This document shows, one piece after another, positions 1 to 11,654 of a DNA stretch of 64,000 nucleotides. Under the pieces are notes generated by a model. That model saw only the letters and a program-made list of their open reading frames with translations. It was not told the DNA's origin and searched no databases. The position numbers were made by a program, and so were the translations under genes. This DNA is from Branchiostoma lanceolatum (Eukaryota > Chordata > Leptocardii > Amphioxiformes > Branchiostomatidae), in assembly GCF_035083965.1 (NCBI RefSeq), contig NC_089728.1:16803955-16867954 (forward strand), given 5' to 3'. Position 1 is the first letter of the stretch, and each line of letters begins with the position of its first letter.

Positions 1-267
1 ATTGTTGATCTTTGACGTCATATTCAACAATGTAGAACAAATATTTTGTAGATTTTATTGGTTGCAGCACCAGTGGATTGTGCACCCAAGGTTACAGATT
101 TATAAAACTGTATATTAATTTTATTCTTAAATATTGCATTGCTCTTCCATTTTTCTATTAGCCCTGCACTTGCACCCCCGAGAGGCATGTTGAATGGAAT
201 AACCCTTATCAAATGACATAATGCTTATGCATGTACATGAACATGTTGAATAAAAAGCTGTATACAA

Positions 268-485
268 TACTGTAAATGCATTTAAGTTTGCGTGGTTTAT
301 ATTTCGCACTAAGGGGAAAATGGAGTGTTCGCAGTGGTCTTTAAGTTCGCGGCAGTGCTATAATCACATCCTGCTACAGTATTGGACAAAAATGTTCGCC
401 TTGGCTTTAAGTTCGCGGTGAAAAGTCGCCGCGAAAACCGCAAACATACATGTAAAACCACCGCGAACATTTCTGCATTTACAGC
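268..485. mobile_element. TIR MITE, 'GTTCGCGGTG' family
   Basis: TACTGTAAATGCATTTAAGT at the left is mirrored by CATTTCTGCATTTACAG at the right. The interior holds repeated TTCGCGGTG / CACCGCGAA. It is the same family as 5262-5474 and the fragment at 60255-60350. Confidence 0.7.
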
Positions 486-917
486 ATCTTTTTGAATGTA
501 AGCTTTTGAGGCCATTGTGCTTGAAATATGAACACTTAAGACAAATTTCTTTCTTTTGCAACGATTTGTTGCCTTTAAGAAGTCAATTTAGTTGGTAGTA
601 CCCTCATTGAAACCTCAAATGCCTTTAAGGGTTATTTATGAGTTTTCCGGAAAGTCTAGCATCTACTAAACATAATTCCACGAAGGCTACATAATTATAC
701 CACCCTGAACAGATCTCCAACCCAACGTCCCCCAGTATAATACACTCCTGTATATCTAAACTGTGCATACCTGGGGGGGTGCTACACTAGAGATCTCTCA
801 AACCTAACTGTTTTTCAAAGTGGCGGATTTATGTGTAACCTGGCGGATTAATGTTAATGAAGGTTAGACCCAAAAGCAACCAAGAACAGAAATGCGATAT
901 TATAATGACATTAACTT

Positions 918-1302
918 TGAAAGTTGTGTGGCATTCGGCTGTCAGACAAGGGGACCTGAGTTCGATCCCGGCTTGCCCCCAGACATGCCTGGACATGCGC
1001 CCGTACGATGTGCCCTTGGGAAAGGCACTTAACACAAATTTCCTCACTTCACTCAGGTGTAATTAAGTACCTACTTGTTAGGGACGTCCCTCGGATAGGA
1101 CGTTAAATGGAGGTCCCGTGTTTGGGGAGAGCCACACCCCACGCACGTTAAAGAACCCACCACACCTTTCGAAAAAGACTAGGGGCATGCCTCGGTGTGC
1201 GATGGTCCAAACCTTACAGACAGGTTTTACCCGATACATGTCAGTAATTGCCGATTTCTCGGCAGATGGACATAGGTGGTCAGGAAGAAGAAGAAGAAAT
1301 AT
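918..1302 (+). mobile_element. tRNA-derived SINE abutting gene A's stop codon
   Basis: The head has GTGTGGCATTCGG (A-box-like) and GAGTTCGATCCCGG (B box). The body includes AGGGACGTCCCTCGGATAGG, ACGTTAAATGGAGGTCCCG and CACGTTAAAGAACCCACCAC. The tail is (GAA)n at 1280-1298. The gene A stop codon (minus strand) is at 1306-1304, so gene A's 3' UTR starts in antisense SINE sequence. Confidence 0.75.
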
Positions 1303-1303
1303 C

Positions 1304-3343
1304 TTATTTACACTCATCATTCTTTTCGGGTAGGTAAACTTCAAATGCCATGGATAAATAAAATCCACCTGGAAATGGAGTCAGGCCTTGTACCCATGTC
1401 TCAGAATCCGTGATGTAACTGACAGTGTCTTCGTGGTTTAAGACGTAGATGACACCGTCTTTAACCCCGCACCCCTTGTCGTAAGATATGGATTCGGTCG
1501 CTGGATGTTCTTCTAAGACAGACCACTGGTTAGTGCTCACGTCGTAGCAGTCTACCCCGGGTACGTGTCCGCCTAAGATGTAGATGACGTCATTGACAGA
1601 AGCCATGCAATGGCGGTCTCGTTCCCTGGGTAACTCTGACACAACTTCCCACTCGTCCCAAACCGGGCTATATTTCATCAGAGAAAATATGGACGTGTCA
1701 TAATCTTCAGAACTGATGTAGATGTCGTCTTTACAGACCACCGCCATTCCGTAGTCGGTGGCAAAATTTGGTAGTGGCTCAAGATACGTCCACTTGTCCT
1801 GCAAAGGATCGTATCGTTCGACACTTTGTACGCCATAGTCAAAGTGGAAGCCGCCAATAGCATAAAGGCGTGCCTTGTACTGAATAAATCCAAAGAAGGC
1901 CCTAGCCTCGCCCAAGGGGCACACCTCGGCCCATTCGGAACTGAGAGGATTGTAGGTGTAGACGGTGTGTTGAGGGTCCCCCAGGCCTGAAGCGTGGTGG
2001 CCGGAGCGAGGCTTGCCGTGCCCGCCGGCGATGTAGATGTAGTTGTCTAAGGCTGCAACGGCGAAACCTCGGCTCGGGGTGTCGTCAGGTTTAGAGGCAA
2101 ACGTACTCCAGGTATCCTGTACATACATGGGGCAAGAACAGACATATTTTATATACTACACCACAGAGCAAAGAGAGCGTTTCTTCTAGTTTTGAAAAAT
2201 AAAACACGCTTTCAGTTGTGCCTGAATCTCTGAATGGATTATAAAGCAGGTACATGTTTACGTATCTAACTGGACTGCGCCAAAAGGCCAATTGGCGCAA
2301 TTTGTCTCCAGAAATTGAGATTTGTTTTAGATTTAAAAAAAAGCAATTGACGAAATGCTGGCAATGGGCGAAAATGGCGCAAAACGGTGAATTTTTAATC
2401 TTTGTAAATTTATTTTTTATTCAGTGGCCAACACTGCAATTTCCAAAAAAGTTCTCTCGTATCGAAACTGAAAATGTGACATTTTGTTTGTGTGACCGCA
2501 AGAATTCCCAAAATTGACGCAATTTCATCGCGCAATTTGGCGTAATCCAGGGAGACACTCGCTAGTGAAACTGTATGATGACAAGATATTACACTTTTCT
2601 GCAGTTAAGTTGTATGGTGACATGTATTCGTTGCATTGTTACCATTTTAATTTTATCAGAAACAAAAAGATTGACATTTAAAGGAAACAAATGACACATG
2701 GAAAATACAATCTCACCTTCTTTTCGTCGTACTTCATAAGCTCCCTCGGTCCCGGCTCTGGCCAGAACACGTATCCGTTGTTAATGGCTCCAAGATACTT
2801 CCGGTGGTTAAATCTCGCTTGCAGTAACTCATCCTGCTGTTCCGGCAACAACCGCTTGAAGTCCTCAGTGCGCAGGAACTTGTAATAGTTTCTAGTGATA
2901 ATGTCACCTGCCACTTCTTTGAGTTCTATGGCGTTATAGGCGTCGGCAAGGATGTATAGATGTACACAGTTTCCTTTATTCACCTTTCCCTTCATGTACT
3001 GTAGCAAAGGATGGACTTGAAGGAAGTTGGCCAACTCTAGAATGTAGTCTAAATTCTCGTCTATAACGACTGGCTCGGGGGAATACAAAAAGTCGAGAAT
3101 GATTTCAAAAGCGTCGGCGTCGAAGCCTTGAAGATCAACGTAGTTTTCGAGGCTTTCTCGCATGCCGCATTCCAACATGGCGTCGAAGTAGCCACAAGTG
3201 TGGATGAGGACTACTTTGTGTACGCGGAAGGTCCGTGATTCGACCTTGACCTCCAGGTCAGGGTCACCGTGAACGTGCTCGTATGTGATTTCGTTGCTTC
3301 CGCGCCTGCGCAAATATCGGCGAGTTTTTGGGGCCTCGGCCAT
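1304..3343 (-). CDS. BTB-BACK-kelch protein (gene A), two exons
   Basis: Join of exon 1 (3343 down to 2717, 209 codons) and exon 2 (2116 down to 1304, 270 aa plus TAA), 479 aa. The donor GTGAGA follows 2717 and the acceptor ACAG precedes 2116; the intron is phase 0 and 600 bp. Exon 1 gives a BTB domain (about residues 28-125, containing HVHGDPDLEVKV and FRVHKVVL) and a short BACK region ending in WPEPGPRE. Exon 2 gives kelch blades marked by YIYIAGGH, LYAIGGF, VIYILGGH and VIYVLNHE. The start has A at -3 and G at +4. The family usually supplies substrate receptors for Cullin-3 ubiquitin ligases; that role is inferred. At 479 aa it is shorter than typical KLHL proteins (about 570-620 aa). It is clearly diverged from the three similar genes at 31.7, 34.6 and 58 kb but shares their exon layout. 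The specific orthologue is not recognised. Confidence 0.9.
2270..2550. mobile_element. MITE in gene A's intron
   Basis: The left end CTGGACTGCGCCAAAAGGCC and the right end, read in reverse as CTGGATTACGCCAAATTGCG, form an imperfect inverted repeat, with more GGCGCAATTT / AAATTGCG pairing inside. No coding potential. Confidence 0.6.
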
Positions 3344-3932
3344 TATAGTTTTGATGTGGAAAATCCTTTTAGAGATATGTAAGAAATTTTCAGACTTCGA
3401 TGGAATACAGGGCGACTTTAAGAGCTTCGAATTCCGGATTTAGCTTCCTTCGATATCTCAAAGATTAAGAAAAACGACAATACTGCCCTTGATACATAGG
3501 ATTGCATCAAAGTCGGCGCAAAAGCATGCCTGAAGTTATGGAAACTTTCCTAGTCGGTTTCACGTTGATTTGTTGCCGGGGAGTTGTCTTTTGCCCATAT
3601 TTGGTATCTTTCTGAAAAAGAAATGCAAAAATTATACATAATTATACAAGTCTCAATTTTGTTCATTAGGTCATGACGTCAAAATTAGGTGCATGTATTC
3701 CATGTGTTGGAGCAAAGTTAATCTTCTACGTACCGCGTTAAGTACTGTAGAATTTGAAATGTTAAGCCTCTACCAGGCTTCAGAGGCAACAAACTGTACT
3801 CCTTCAGCGGACTAACTTCTCTGGCATGTTATCTGTCTACTTAGCCAATTTCTACTCTTTCCAGCCGCCTCTGGAGCCTGGTTGAGGCTACGAAATGTTC
3901 GCGGGGATTTAGTTTCGCACACAAGCGAAAAT
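3344..3932. other. upstream of gene A, no gene seen
   Basis: AT-rich sequence that should include the gene A promoter. I see no clear TATA box or repeat apart from a CTCTACCAGGCTTCAGAGGC-like partial palindrome around 3770-3900. Confidence 0.4.
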
Positions 3933-4270
3933 AAAGGGCCCAAAGCAATGTAAGGGCCCGAAAATAGGATTTTGAAAGTCAATTCATTTAGTAATTTCTA
4001 TACATGATTAGTTCAAACAACACTATCACAATGTATAGCGATGTCCATGATGCAAAAATACGACGTCGTTGTGGTGTGAGAACTCACTGAAAAACGTCCC
4101 TGGGGTTTTTTGTAGGCTCGCGAAACTATTCATATAGCACGTTTTTACAATTGCAAGGTTTTAAAATGCTCAAAGTATGAAGTTATTACGGTGTAAACAG
4201 TGTCTCTACCATTAAGATTTCAGATTTTTTTTATTTCCATTTTTTGGGCCCTTATATTGCTCTGGGCGCC
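3933..4270. mobile_element. TIR MITE, 'GGGCCCTTATATTGC' family, copy 1
   Basis: AAAGGGCCCAAAGCAATGTA at the left mirrors TTGGGCCCTTATATTGCTCT at the right. Interior blocks (CACAATGTATA, GTCCATGATGCAAAAATA, TTTTAAAATGCTCAAAGTAT) are shared with 28535-28868. Confidence 0.8.
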
Positions 4271-5261
4271 TGTTACTACGGTACACAGGCTATTTCTCTG
4301 CAGCTGTCTATACTACACTTGAAACTTGACTCCTCACTTCTATAAATAGTGCGTTTTATGAGCTGTTACCTCATGGTAACACTTGTTTACACAGGATGCC
4401 CAGTATTGGTACGACTCGCTATAACTTTGAGTTAGCCCTGGAATGTGAACCCAAGTCGATCTGGAAGATAATTTGTGGACGGAGAGGACAACATCTAGAA
4501 ATCAAAATCCAGAATCTAGAAAACCCAGAAATCCAAACTGAGTTATCAAAATCCATCTATATCTGCATGTGAACTATCCTTTATTTACATTCCCCTTTGT
4601 AGATACATTTTTGTGTTCAATGACCGGTAGTGCATTAAAAGGACATTTTCGTCGAAGGTATATGTCGTTACAAGAACTGGCTTTTGTGATACAACGAGTG
4701 TCAGAGTTGGTATCGAGCTAGCTAGGGGGTTTCATTCAAGATGCAAATTCAATGCACATAATATTTATACAGGCAATGCCTTATCTGCAGCTAATGTTAT
4801 AAATACAACGTAACCATAAGCTTTTATCGCTACGCCCTGTTGGTCTAACTAACTAATAGTGAGCAAGTTATTCTTAAATTCGTGTAGTCTATTCCATGAT
4901 GTCCACTAACAGTAAAAGCGAATGAGACAGCTCACATGAACGTACCGAGTCGTGACTTTGCCCCGGGCGTCTTTCTGCATTGCAGGCTGATGAATGATAC
5001 GTGATCTTTATATTGGGACGACCTGGAATGTGACGCATAGCTACAGGCATCTCTCAACAGCGCCACATAGCGATATTGAGCAGTATTGCAAGTAAGACTG
5101 TATGTGCAGATATTTCTCCGGAGGAGACACTGCAGACACTCGGACAGCGAAAAGCTCTGAGAAGATAGTATCGTTTTCACCAGATCTTTACCCCCAAACC
5201 AAGCTACATAGACATAGACATACTAGTAAATAAAACATCATATAAACAAGATCCGAGACTG

Positions 5262-5474
5262 CTGTAACTGCAGAAATGTTCGCGGTGATTTTATTTCGCG
5301 GTGGGGAGAAAATGAAGTGCTCGCGGTGGTTTTGAGTTCGCGTTTGAAACTATAGTAGCGCTACAGTCACATAATGGAACGGCTTTTCGCGGTGGTATTA
5401 AGTTCGCGGTGAAGACTTCACCGCGAAAACCGCGAACATATATAAAACCACCGCGAACATTTCTGCAATTACAC
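5262..5474. mobile_element. TIR MITE, 'GTTCGCGGTG' family
   Basis: CTGTAACTGCAGAAATGTTC at the left matches the reverse of GAACATTTCTGCAATTACAC at the right. Internal copies of TTCGCGGTG in both orientations make the element strongly self-complementary. Confidence 0.8.
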
Positions 5475-6464
5475 TATCCAAATTAAAGTTTGGATGTTAT
5501 TTGAATATATCTACAGTTCTGTTATGATAAGGGGAAATAATGTTGTTTTTTAGGAATGCACTAAGTCGATGTTAAAGATTTCTAAGGACACACATTTCCA
5601 CAGATACTTAATTTTGTCGGATATGCAGACGACTAGAAGAAGATCATAGACTAAGCCTACTTGTCAAAAGCAGACATGACGTGCTTAATGTGTAGACGTG
5701 ACATGTTATTCGCAACCTCCATCTCATTCTGCACCGCCTTTCCCAAACCATACTCTCCGCACATATTAACCAGTGCAGAAATTGATTAATCAGACATCGA
5801 TAGAGATATACAGTGCATGATTTAATAACGAAAAGAATCCTAAAATATGTCACTGAAAAAAATGACGGACATAAAGCATTTTAATCTCTTTCTTTATGAA
5901 AAGTCCTGGGAGCCTTCATTGGTGTTTACAGTCAGCACGACAAGAAGTATGTTAACCATCCCCCGATTGGCCTCTCCAAGCAAGTCGTTTGCGAAGACCC
6001 TGACACGGCAAATTGACGGCAAACTATGGACAGGGCATCCCGATAGTAGTTTGTCTGGCGGGCATTCGCATGTACTACATACACATGATGGTGACCTCCT
6101 TGCACTTAATTACAACCTCTGGGCGTGTTGGCGGGCCGTAATGGGACCCGGCCAGCCTCCAGTCGACTCCGATACAATCGTGGCCCGCAGCGGGCAATTC
6201 TGTATGGAGGGGCCATCTTTTTTGTCTTCCCACTTCCCGACGTCCTTATGCATACTCACTTCTGTGATGTGTTATTGCAGCAGTAACTGTAGAGAGAAGT
6301 TGTAAAACGCTGACGTTTTGTTTTTTGCATATTGTAACGTTACTGTGTAAAAACGGGCAAGTTGGGGCAAGATGAGGGCAGATGTTTTTTTAATTTTATT
6401 TTTAATTTTATAAGAATTGCAACAGGAAGCTATTGCTGGTGTCGTGACCCACACATAATATACC
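5475..6464. other. no supported gene; one orphan 152-aa frame
   Basis: A plus-strand frame at 5847-6305 is open for 152 aa, but it shows no domain, has no clear splice sites, and is probably chance or old transposon sequence. Confidence 0.4.
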
Positions 6465-6608
6465 CTTTTTTACACTGGGGTGGAGTGAGGAAAGCCGTGT
6501 AGTGTGCCTTTCCCAAGGGCACGACATGCATGGGTGGCGTCAAGGGATTCGAACTCGGGACCACTGGGTTCAGGGCCGAAAACCCAGCCGTTATGCCACA
6601 CGACTCAC
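6465..6608 (-). mobile_element. tRNA-derived SINE, short copy
   Basis: On the minus strand: GTCGTGTGGCATAACGGCTG (A-box region), then CCCGAGTTCGAATCCCTTGA (B box), then GTGCCCTTGGGAAAGGCACA. It ends in the shared ACTCCACCCC block. Confidence 0.75.
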
Positions 6609-6749
6609 AAGCAAGTTAACACTGTTCAACGTTGCAACACTTTTTAAAATCTGACATCGAAGGTGTTAACAGATAGTTCCTTTTTTATTAGTAGCCGTAA
6701 GGAAATGTTTTCAGTTCCGTTGGCTGGCTACATAAATATCTAACGTTAG

Positions 6750-6918
6750 AAGGAAGGAAGGAAGGAAGGAAGGAAGGAAGGAAGGAAGGAAGGAAGGAAG
6801 GAAGGAAGGAAGGAAGGAAGGAAGGAAGGAAGGAAGGAAGGAAGGAAGGAAGGAAGGAAGGAAGGAAGGAAGGAAGGAAGGAAGGAAGGAAGGAAGGAAG
6901 GAAGGAAGGAAGGAAGGA
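6750..6918. repeat. (AAGG)n microsatellite, about 42 units
   Basis: An uninterrupted 169-bp purine tract on the plus strand. It creates artificial Pro-Ser-Phe-Leu open frames on the minus strand and could adopt triplex structure. Confidence 0.97.
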
Positions 6919-7462
6919 TAAAAAGGCCACCCTCTACCGTTGCAGATAGAAGATGGTACACTCCTACAAGTCCTTTAAGATGTCATTCCAAGACGTATAG
7001 CCTGCACTGAGGATGCTTGAGAGACGTGTCACTGGGCATCCGTGCAAGGTGACATTTTTCCTTTTTACGCGAGGAAAGTCTTTTCGAGTTGAGCCCCGGA
7101 CATAACGCGGTAACGGGTGTGTGATGCCCTCTGACACCTGCAACAATCCACGCCTCTCATCATACAGACATAAGCCCGCTATTCGTAGCAGGCAGATTAA
7201 CCTTGCAATGTCTATTAGCATTACGGGTCTTCAGACCGAGTAAGATATATCAATGTTGACTATGTATAAATAATGGCTGACACTTGATGGTGATAATGTT
7301 ACTGTCAGCAGCTGCAGTTCAAGGATGGGGCTCTAGAGGGTGTGTGAAGAATGAATAAGAAATCATGATATTGGGAGGCCTACTTTGGTATCAGCCAGGA
7401 GACCGTGGATGTGTATTTCATAGGATATGCACAGGTCTGGGCGATAAGGGCCAGGTTTCATT

Positions 7463-7642
7463 CGTCGTACGATCGTCGTACGATTGCAAACCGTCGCACG
7501 ACGATAGTACGATTGCAAATCATCGTACGATCGTCGTACGATTGCAAATTGTTGTACGATCGTCGTACGATTGCAAATAGTCGTACGATTACAAATTGTC
7601 GTACGATTGCAAATCGTCGTACGATCGTCGTACGATTGTAAA
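7463..7642. repeat. TCGTACGATTGCAAA short satellite
   Basis: Units of 17-34 bp built from TCGTACGATTGCAAA and CGTACGATCGTCGTACGAT. The palindromes TCGTACGA and CGATCG recur, so either strand can form hairpins. Scattered TACGAC motifs continue to about 7800, and a similar set lies at 30340-30520. Confidence 0.9.
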
Positions 7643-8034
7643 CCAAGGACGCCCTTAGGATCGTGCATGTGTCGTACAAAATCCAGTTGTCTTGTTACAG
7701 GAATGCTGTCTTTGATTCTTTTTTGGCGGTCTCTTCTGGCACAGCTTCCTTAGACATTCTACGACATCAAAAATGGTACGACGTCCTAACATTACGACGA
7801 ATGAATGTGACCGGATCGTTAAGAGCAATGAAACATAAGTCATCCCAGTATCGCCCCATGTAACGCGAAAAAGCAAGTATAGACGCAGTGTGTTCTACTC
7901 TGTTAGATGTTACAAAGAAGAAGTCCACAAAAGCTCTCTAGATCTTTGCCGTCATGCATTTTACTCCACCCAACCTAAACCTAAAACGATTCCACTCGAT
8001 AAGATTTTACACGCCACAACCTACAGAGACAGAT

Positions 8035-8340
8035 TTTCTTTTATCGCCTCCATGAAAAATGGAGGTATAGTTTTTGGCCTGTCTGTCTGTCTGTGTCCTT
8101 CTGTGGGTGGGCATTTTGTGATCAGATTATATAACTTAAGAACCTCTGGATGGATTGTAATGATTTTTGGTTGTGGGTAGGTCACGGTCGACTTTAAGCC
8201 CCCTTGTGTGTGACCTTGGTACTGCAGCAGAACTGCCGATTTTGTATGATTTGTACTGGACATGCCTTGTTTTTTTAACGATTTCCTCACAACAATACAG
8301 CTAGAATTACAAACTTTGACCAGCACATGTGATACGCCTC
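8035..8340 (+). mobile_element. interspersed repeat with CTGTCTGTCTGTG and GGTACTGCAG blocks
   Basis: AAAAATGGAGGTATAGTTTT, GTCTGTCTGTCTGTGT, then TTGGTACTGCAGCAGAACTG. The last block is the reverse complement of the core at 22.9, 25.5 and 38.5 kb. Confidence 0.5.
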
Positions 8341-9830
8341 AGATCCTGTTGATTTGAAGCAATGCTTCAAGTGCCTAATACGTATGATAAGTTTCAATGC
8401 AAACGTCTAGCCACTAGAAATAATCCAAACGTCCACGTCAAGTTTATAGCCCTGTATACGTAAAGCAAATTGTAGTGTATCTTGGTTTGTATTTCTGTGA
8501 TACGCCTCTATACGTATTTCTCAACTTTTTTGTGTGTGCATCTGTATATCAGTCTTTGAGCCTGTAGTTTTAGGAGGAAGCTAGCTTTTGTTGAACGTAA
8601 CGTAAGCAGTAAGGAGAGAGAATACATCGCTCAAAAAAGAGCAAGTGAACTCGATAAATTGCATACGCCCACGGGTATACAACACTGGCGCTTTAAGAGT
8701 GTTCGAATTCGTGTCTGTGCGAGCTAGAGTTTCGTGCCGATATCGGACATGGGACGAACATCATTCAGCTCCAGCACTAGCGCTCCGACGATCCAGAAAA
8801 GTCGTTACGGGGTGAAAAATTGCAGTTCCCAATAAAATCTGACGGCTTGCACTCTCCCCTGGGACAAGTGCACAAGGTGTGGTACTTGCACTTTTACCGC
8901 GCCGCGTTGGCGCCAACGGTTTCTCGGGGCTTAAAACTCGCTGCTTTCGCGCCTTTTCTCGATCGCGCTCCCCTCCGGCAAGAATCAAAAGACTACAGCC
9001 TGAGATATTTAACGCCAACATTTCGTCGCCTTCCGGGGATGTACCCTGATGTAATAAATGCCCTATTTTTCAAACATAAGCAGGACTAATTCGGCACCTT
9101 TCTAGAAATGACCGTTGCTGTTTTAAAGTGGGTGTCATTTGAGGATGAATGCTCCATTAAAAACGAGGCGGTATATAGGAAGGTGGTAGCGCGAAGGCAC
9201 AAGGTGTTTATACTCGCTCTAAATGACGATTAAAGTCGTCTGGGACACTTCCCGTACTAGCCGCAAGGCTTGACCAATGGCGCTGCGCTAACGTCGCCAT
9301 AACTTCTGGCGATAATATAAAACTTTTAGTCGCATATTTCCGACGCCATCGGAGCAGCCCTCATTTCTCACGAGAAGTTTGGGAACAGGTAGAGAGTTAG
9401 GAAAACACAACTTCGCGAGACGTTGACAATGGTTGAAGGCACTGCAGTTCAATGACGCCTGTATTTCAAACCGTCCTTTTTATATCAGTAATGAATAAAA
9501 GCAGTTCAAGGAACACTACATTCCTTCACATTTAAGTTAAGGCTTCGTGACTTTAATTTCGTGGTTCAAAGATACCCCCGCTTCATTTTTTTTCTGATTT
9601 GAAATCAACAACAACAACAACACCTGTTTCGTTCAGCATATGACTGTTGACTTTGGTACAAGTATGTTCGTACATGTACGTTGCGACATTGTGACCCTGT
9701 ACTCTATAGCTAGTCAGTTCAAGTTGATTTGATTTCGCCTGCTGCCCGCTCCATTAATTTCCTGCAAACATCCGAGAGACAATAAGTCAATTTGTTGTGG
9801 TCTAATTATAGTGCTGTACGCATGTAGCCC

Positions 9831-10134
9831 TTACACATAGCCGAACATGGCTCCCGACCACTAGCCAACCAAGGTCGGCGGTAAGTCGGGAGCAGTCTGA
9901 CTAGTTTTAGATCAACTTACAAACACACCCTGACCACTAGTGACGTACTCCCAACCGCCAGCCAACGCATTCTAGACCTCCCGTTCACAGCCGAATGTTT
10001 TGAAAATTTCAAAACATTCGGATAGCGCAGCTAACCGCGCCGAACGCCAGCCGACCACAGCCGACCTAGCTCCCAAACCACTCTCAACCATGGTTGGAAG
10101 AAGGTAGGGAGGCCATGTTCGCGGCTATGTGTAA
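9831..10134. mobile_element. 304-bp TIR MITE with central palindrome
   Basis: TTACACATAGCCGAACATGG at the left; the right end in reverse reads TTACACATAGCCGCGAACAT, a 2-bp indel apart. The centre has CCGAATGTTTTGAAAATTTC followed by AAAACATTCGGA, a near-perfect hairpin. Confidence 0.85.
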
Positions 10135-10139
10135 TTCAC

Positions 10140-10312
10140 TTTATCTTCACGGTAGCTAAATTTCACGATGTAAGGAAAATGGACATTTTCACTGAACTTT
10201 ACGTTCACGGTGGTGGCAATTGGTTTACAAAACAGATGTGTGAAGGAATCATAGATAATTACAACACGTTTTTGACCGTGAAAACAGTAAACATTAAGTT
10301 ACAGTGAAAGAA
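10140..10312. mobile_element. possible MITE rich in TTCACGGT
   Basis: ATTCACTTTATCTTCACGGT at the left is loosely mirrored by CCGTGAAAACAGTAAAC and ACAGTGAAAGAAAC at the right. The symmetry is imperfect. Confidence 0.35.
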
Positions 10313-10679
10313 ACAAGGACTACGGTATGTGTAACCGGGGCAAACTGAGGACCGTGCGCGGTGCGTTTGGTTTGCAAAACCGCCCAAGAGGACTACACTT
10401 CTCTCGCCCGGGGCGATGTCTGTCAAATTATGGTTGTCCTTGCTCGAAAACCCGTTCGCCTCCAGTCAGGCTTCTCAACTCAACCGATGAGAATCAGAGT
10501 TCTGTCAATCAACAAAGAAAGCACGCGTCATAATTGCATAATTTGGCAATTAACAGAGGTCGGTAGCCTGTCTAATTGGTGCCAAAGAAAAGTAGGACAA
10601 AGAAAAACTACCAAGTCGCGCCTGTAACTCGAACAGGTCACGCACCTAACTTTAAGTTGCTAATTGCTTAGGCCCCCCC

Positions 10680-10905
10680 ATTCCACTAGACGGCGATCGC
10701 GCTGCGACATCGCAGCGACCTACATCAGATTTGTTCAACCCTTGACTTCATAATCATAATATCACACAAAACGTAGAAGTATGACTGGCAAGACAACAAA
10801 GCTTACAAAGCGTAAAATTATTCGTTTTTATCTAAGAAACTCGTTGAGCACGGTGTCAAATCACTCGGTCGCAGCGAGGTCGCTTCCCAGGTGGATTAGG
10901 GGTGT
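10680..10905. mobile_element. diverged MITE related to the one at 47.16 kb
   Basis: GCTGCGACATCGCAGCGACC near the left and GGTCGCAGCGAGGTCGC near the right. The interior ATATCACACAAAACGTAGAA resembles ATATCACGCAAAACGTACTT at 47.24 kb. Confidence 0.5.
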
Positions 10906-11029
10906 AACCGATCCGACAGGTGTCACAAGAATAGCTGTGCTATTTTCGCAGGTCTTAAGAGCTTTCTCCTAATTGTTATCGCCAGGTACGTATAGCCGCT
11001 AAGCTGCCAGCAGTCCTCACATGTTGTTT

Positions 11030-11420
11030 GTAAGTATTGCATATCCGGTAAACCGCCTCATGGCGTTACACACCAGGTTTGTACTGAACAGTACAAGCTG
11101 CATATCCGGACAGATTTATTTGATCCACTCACATCTGGAAGGACCCCTACTCTTTTCGATAACTTAAGTGTGATTGGTTCTTTTACGTGCTCGAGATTTG
11201 ACTGCTCAAATAAGGGACCCCTCAAATAAGGGACTCCTCAAATAAGGGACCTCCATTTAACGTCCTATCCGAGGGACGCCCCTAACCGAATCCAGGTACT
11301 CTTTTTCGAAGTGAGACAATTTGTAGGCACAACGTCAACGAGACATGTCAGGGGATTCAAACCCAGGACCTCTGGGTTCTGAGCAAATAAGCACCCTGCC
11401 ATAACGCCACACGACGCCAC
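11030..11420 (-). mobile_element. tRNA-derived SINE, long form
   Basis: The minus-strand head is GTCGTGTGGCGTTATGGCAG with B box CTGGGTTTGAATCCCC. The body has GGGACGTTAAATGG-type blocks, three tandem copies of CTCAAATAAGGGAC (11205-11250) and a tail CGGTTTACCGGATATGCAAT. Confidence 0.75.
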
Positions 11421-11528
11421 ATTTGGGGGTAACTTAACCCTCGAATGACCTGCATCGCATGTACATGCGTTCCTATCATAGAATGTGGTATTTATACTCA
11501 CGTGACTATGACGTAGGCTTTAACCATC

Positions 11529-11595
11529 CAGGATGGCGGATGATGCTTACGTCATAATCACATGGCTATGACGTAATGTATTATCCGCCATGCTG
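11529..11595. repeat. 67-bp hairpin with CRE-like arms
   Basis: The left arm CAGGATGGCGGATGATGCTT ACGTCATA pairs with a right arm that reads CAGCATGGCGGATAATACAT TACGTCATA in reverse. The arms contain TTACGTCAT/ATGACGTAA. A partial relative lies at 39158-39215. Confidence 0.75.
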
Positions 11596-11654
11596 ATTGA
11601 TTAAACCCGTTATAGTAGTAGCCATTAGCTTTTTGTATATCATTACAGTCAAGG

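Noticed and set aside
5847-6305. A 152-aa plus-strand frame
   Set aside because: No recognised domain or splice context and no repeat copy to compare; kept only as a note.
6688-6961. Minus-strand proteins made of repeated PSFL
   Set aside because: They are translations of the AAGG microsatellite in different frames.
7363-7679. Several open frames rich in TIVRSSYD or RTTICN repeats
   Set aside because: They arise from the TCGTACGA satellite, which lacks stop codons in most frames.
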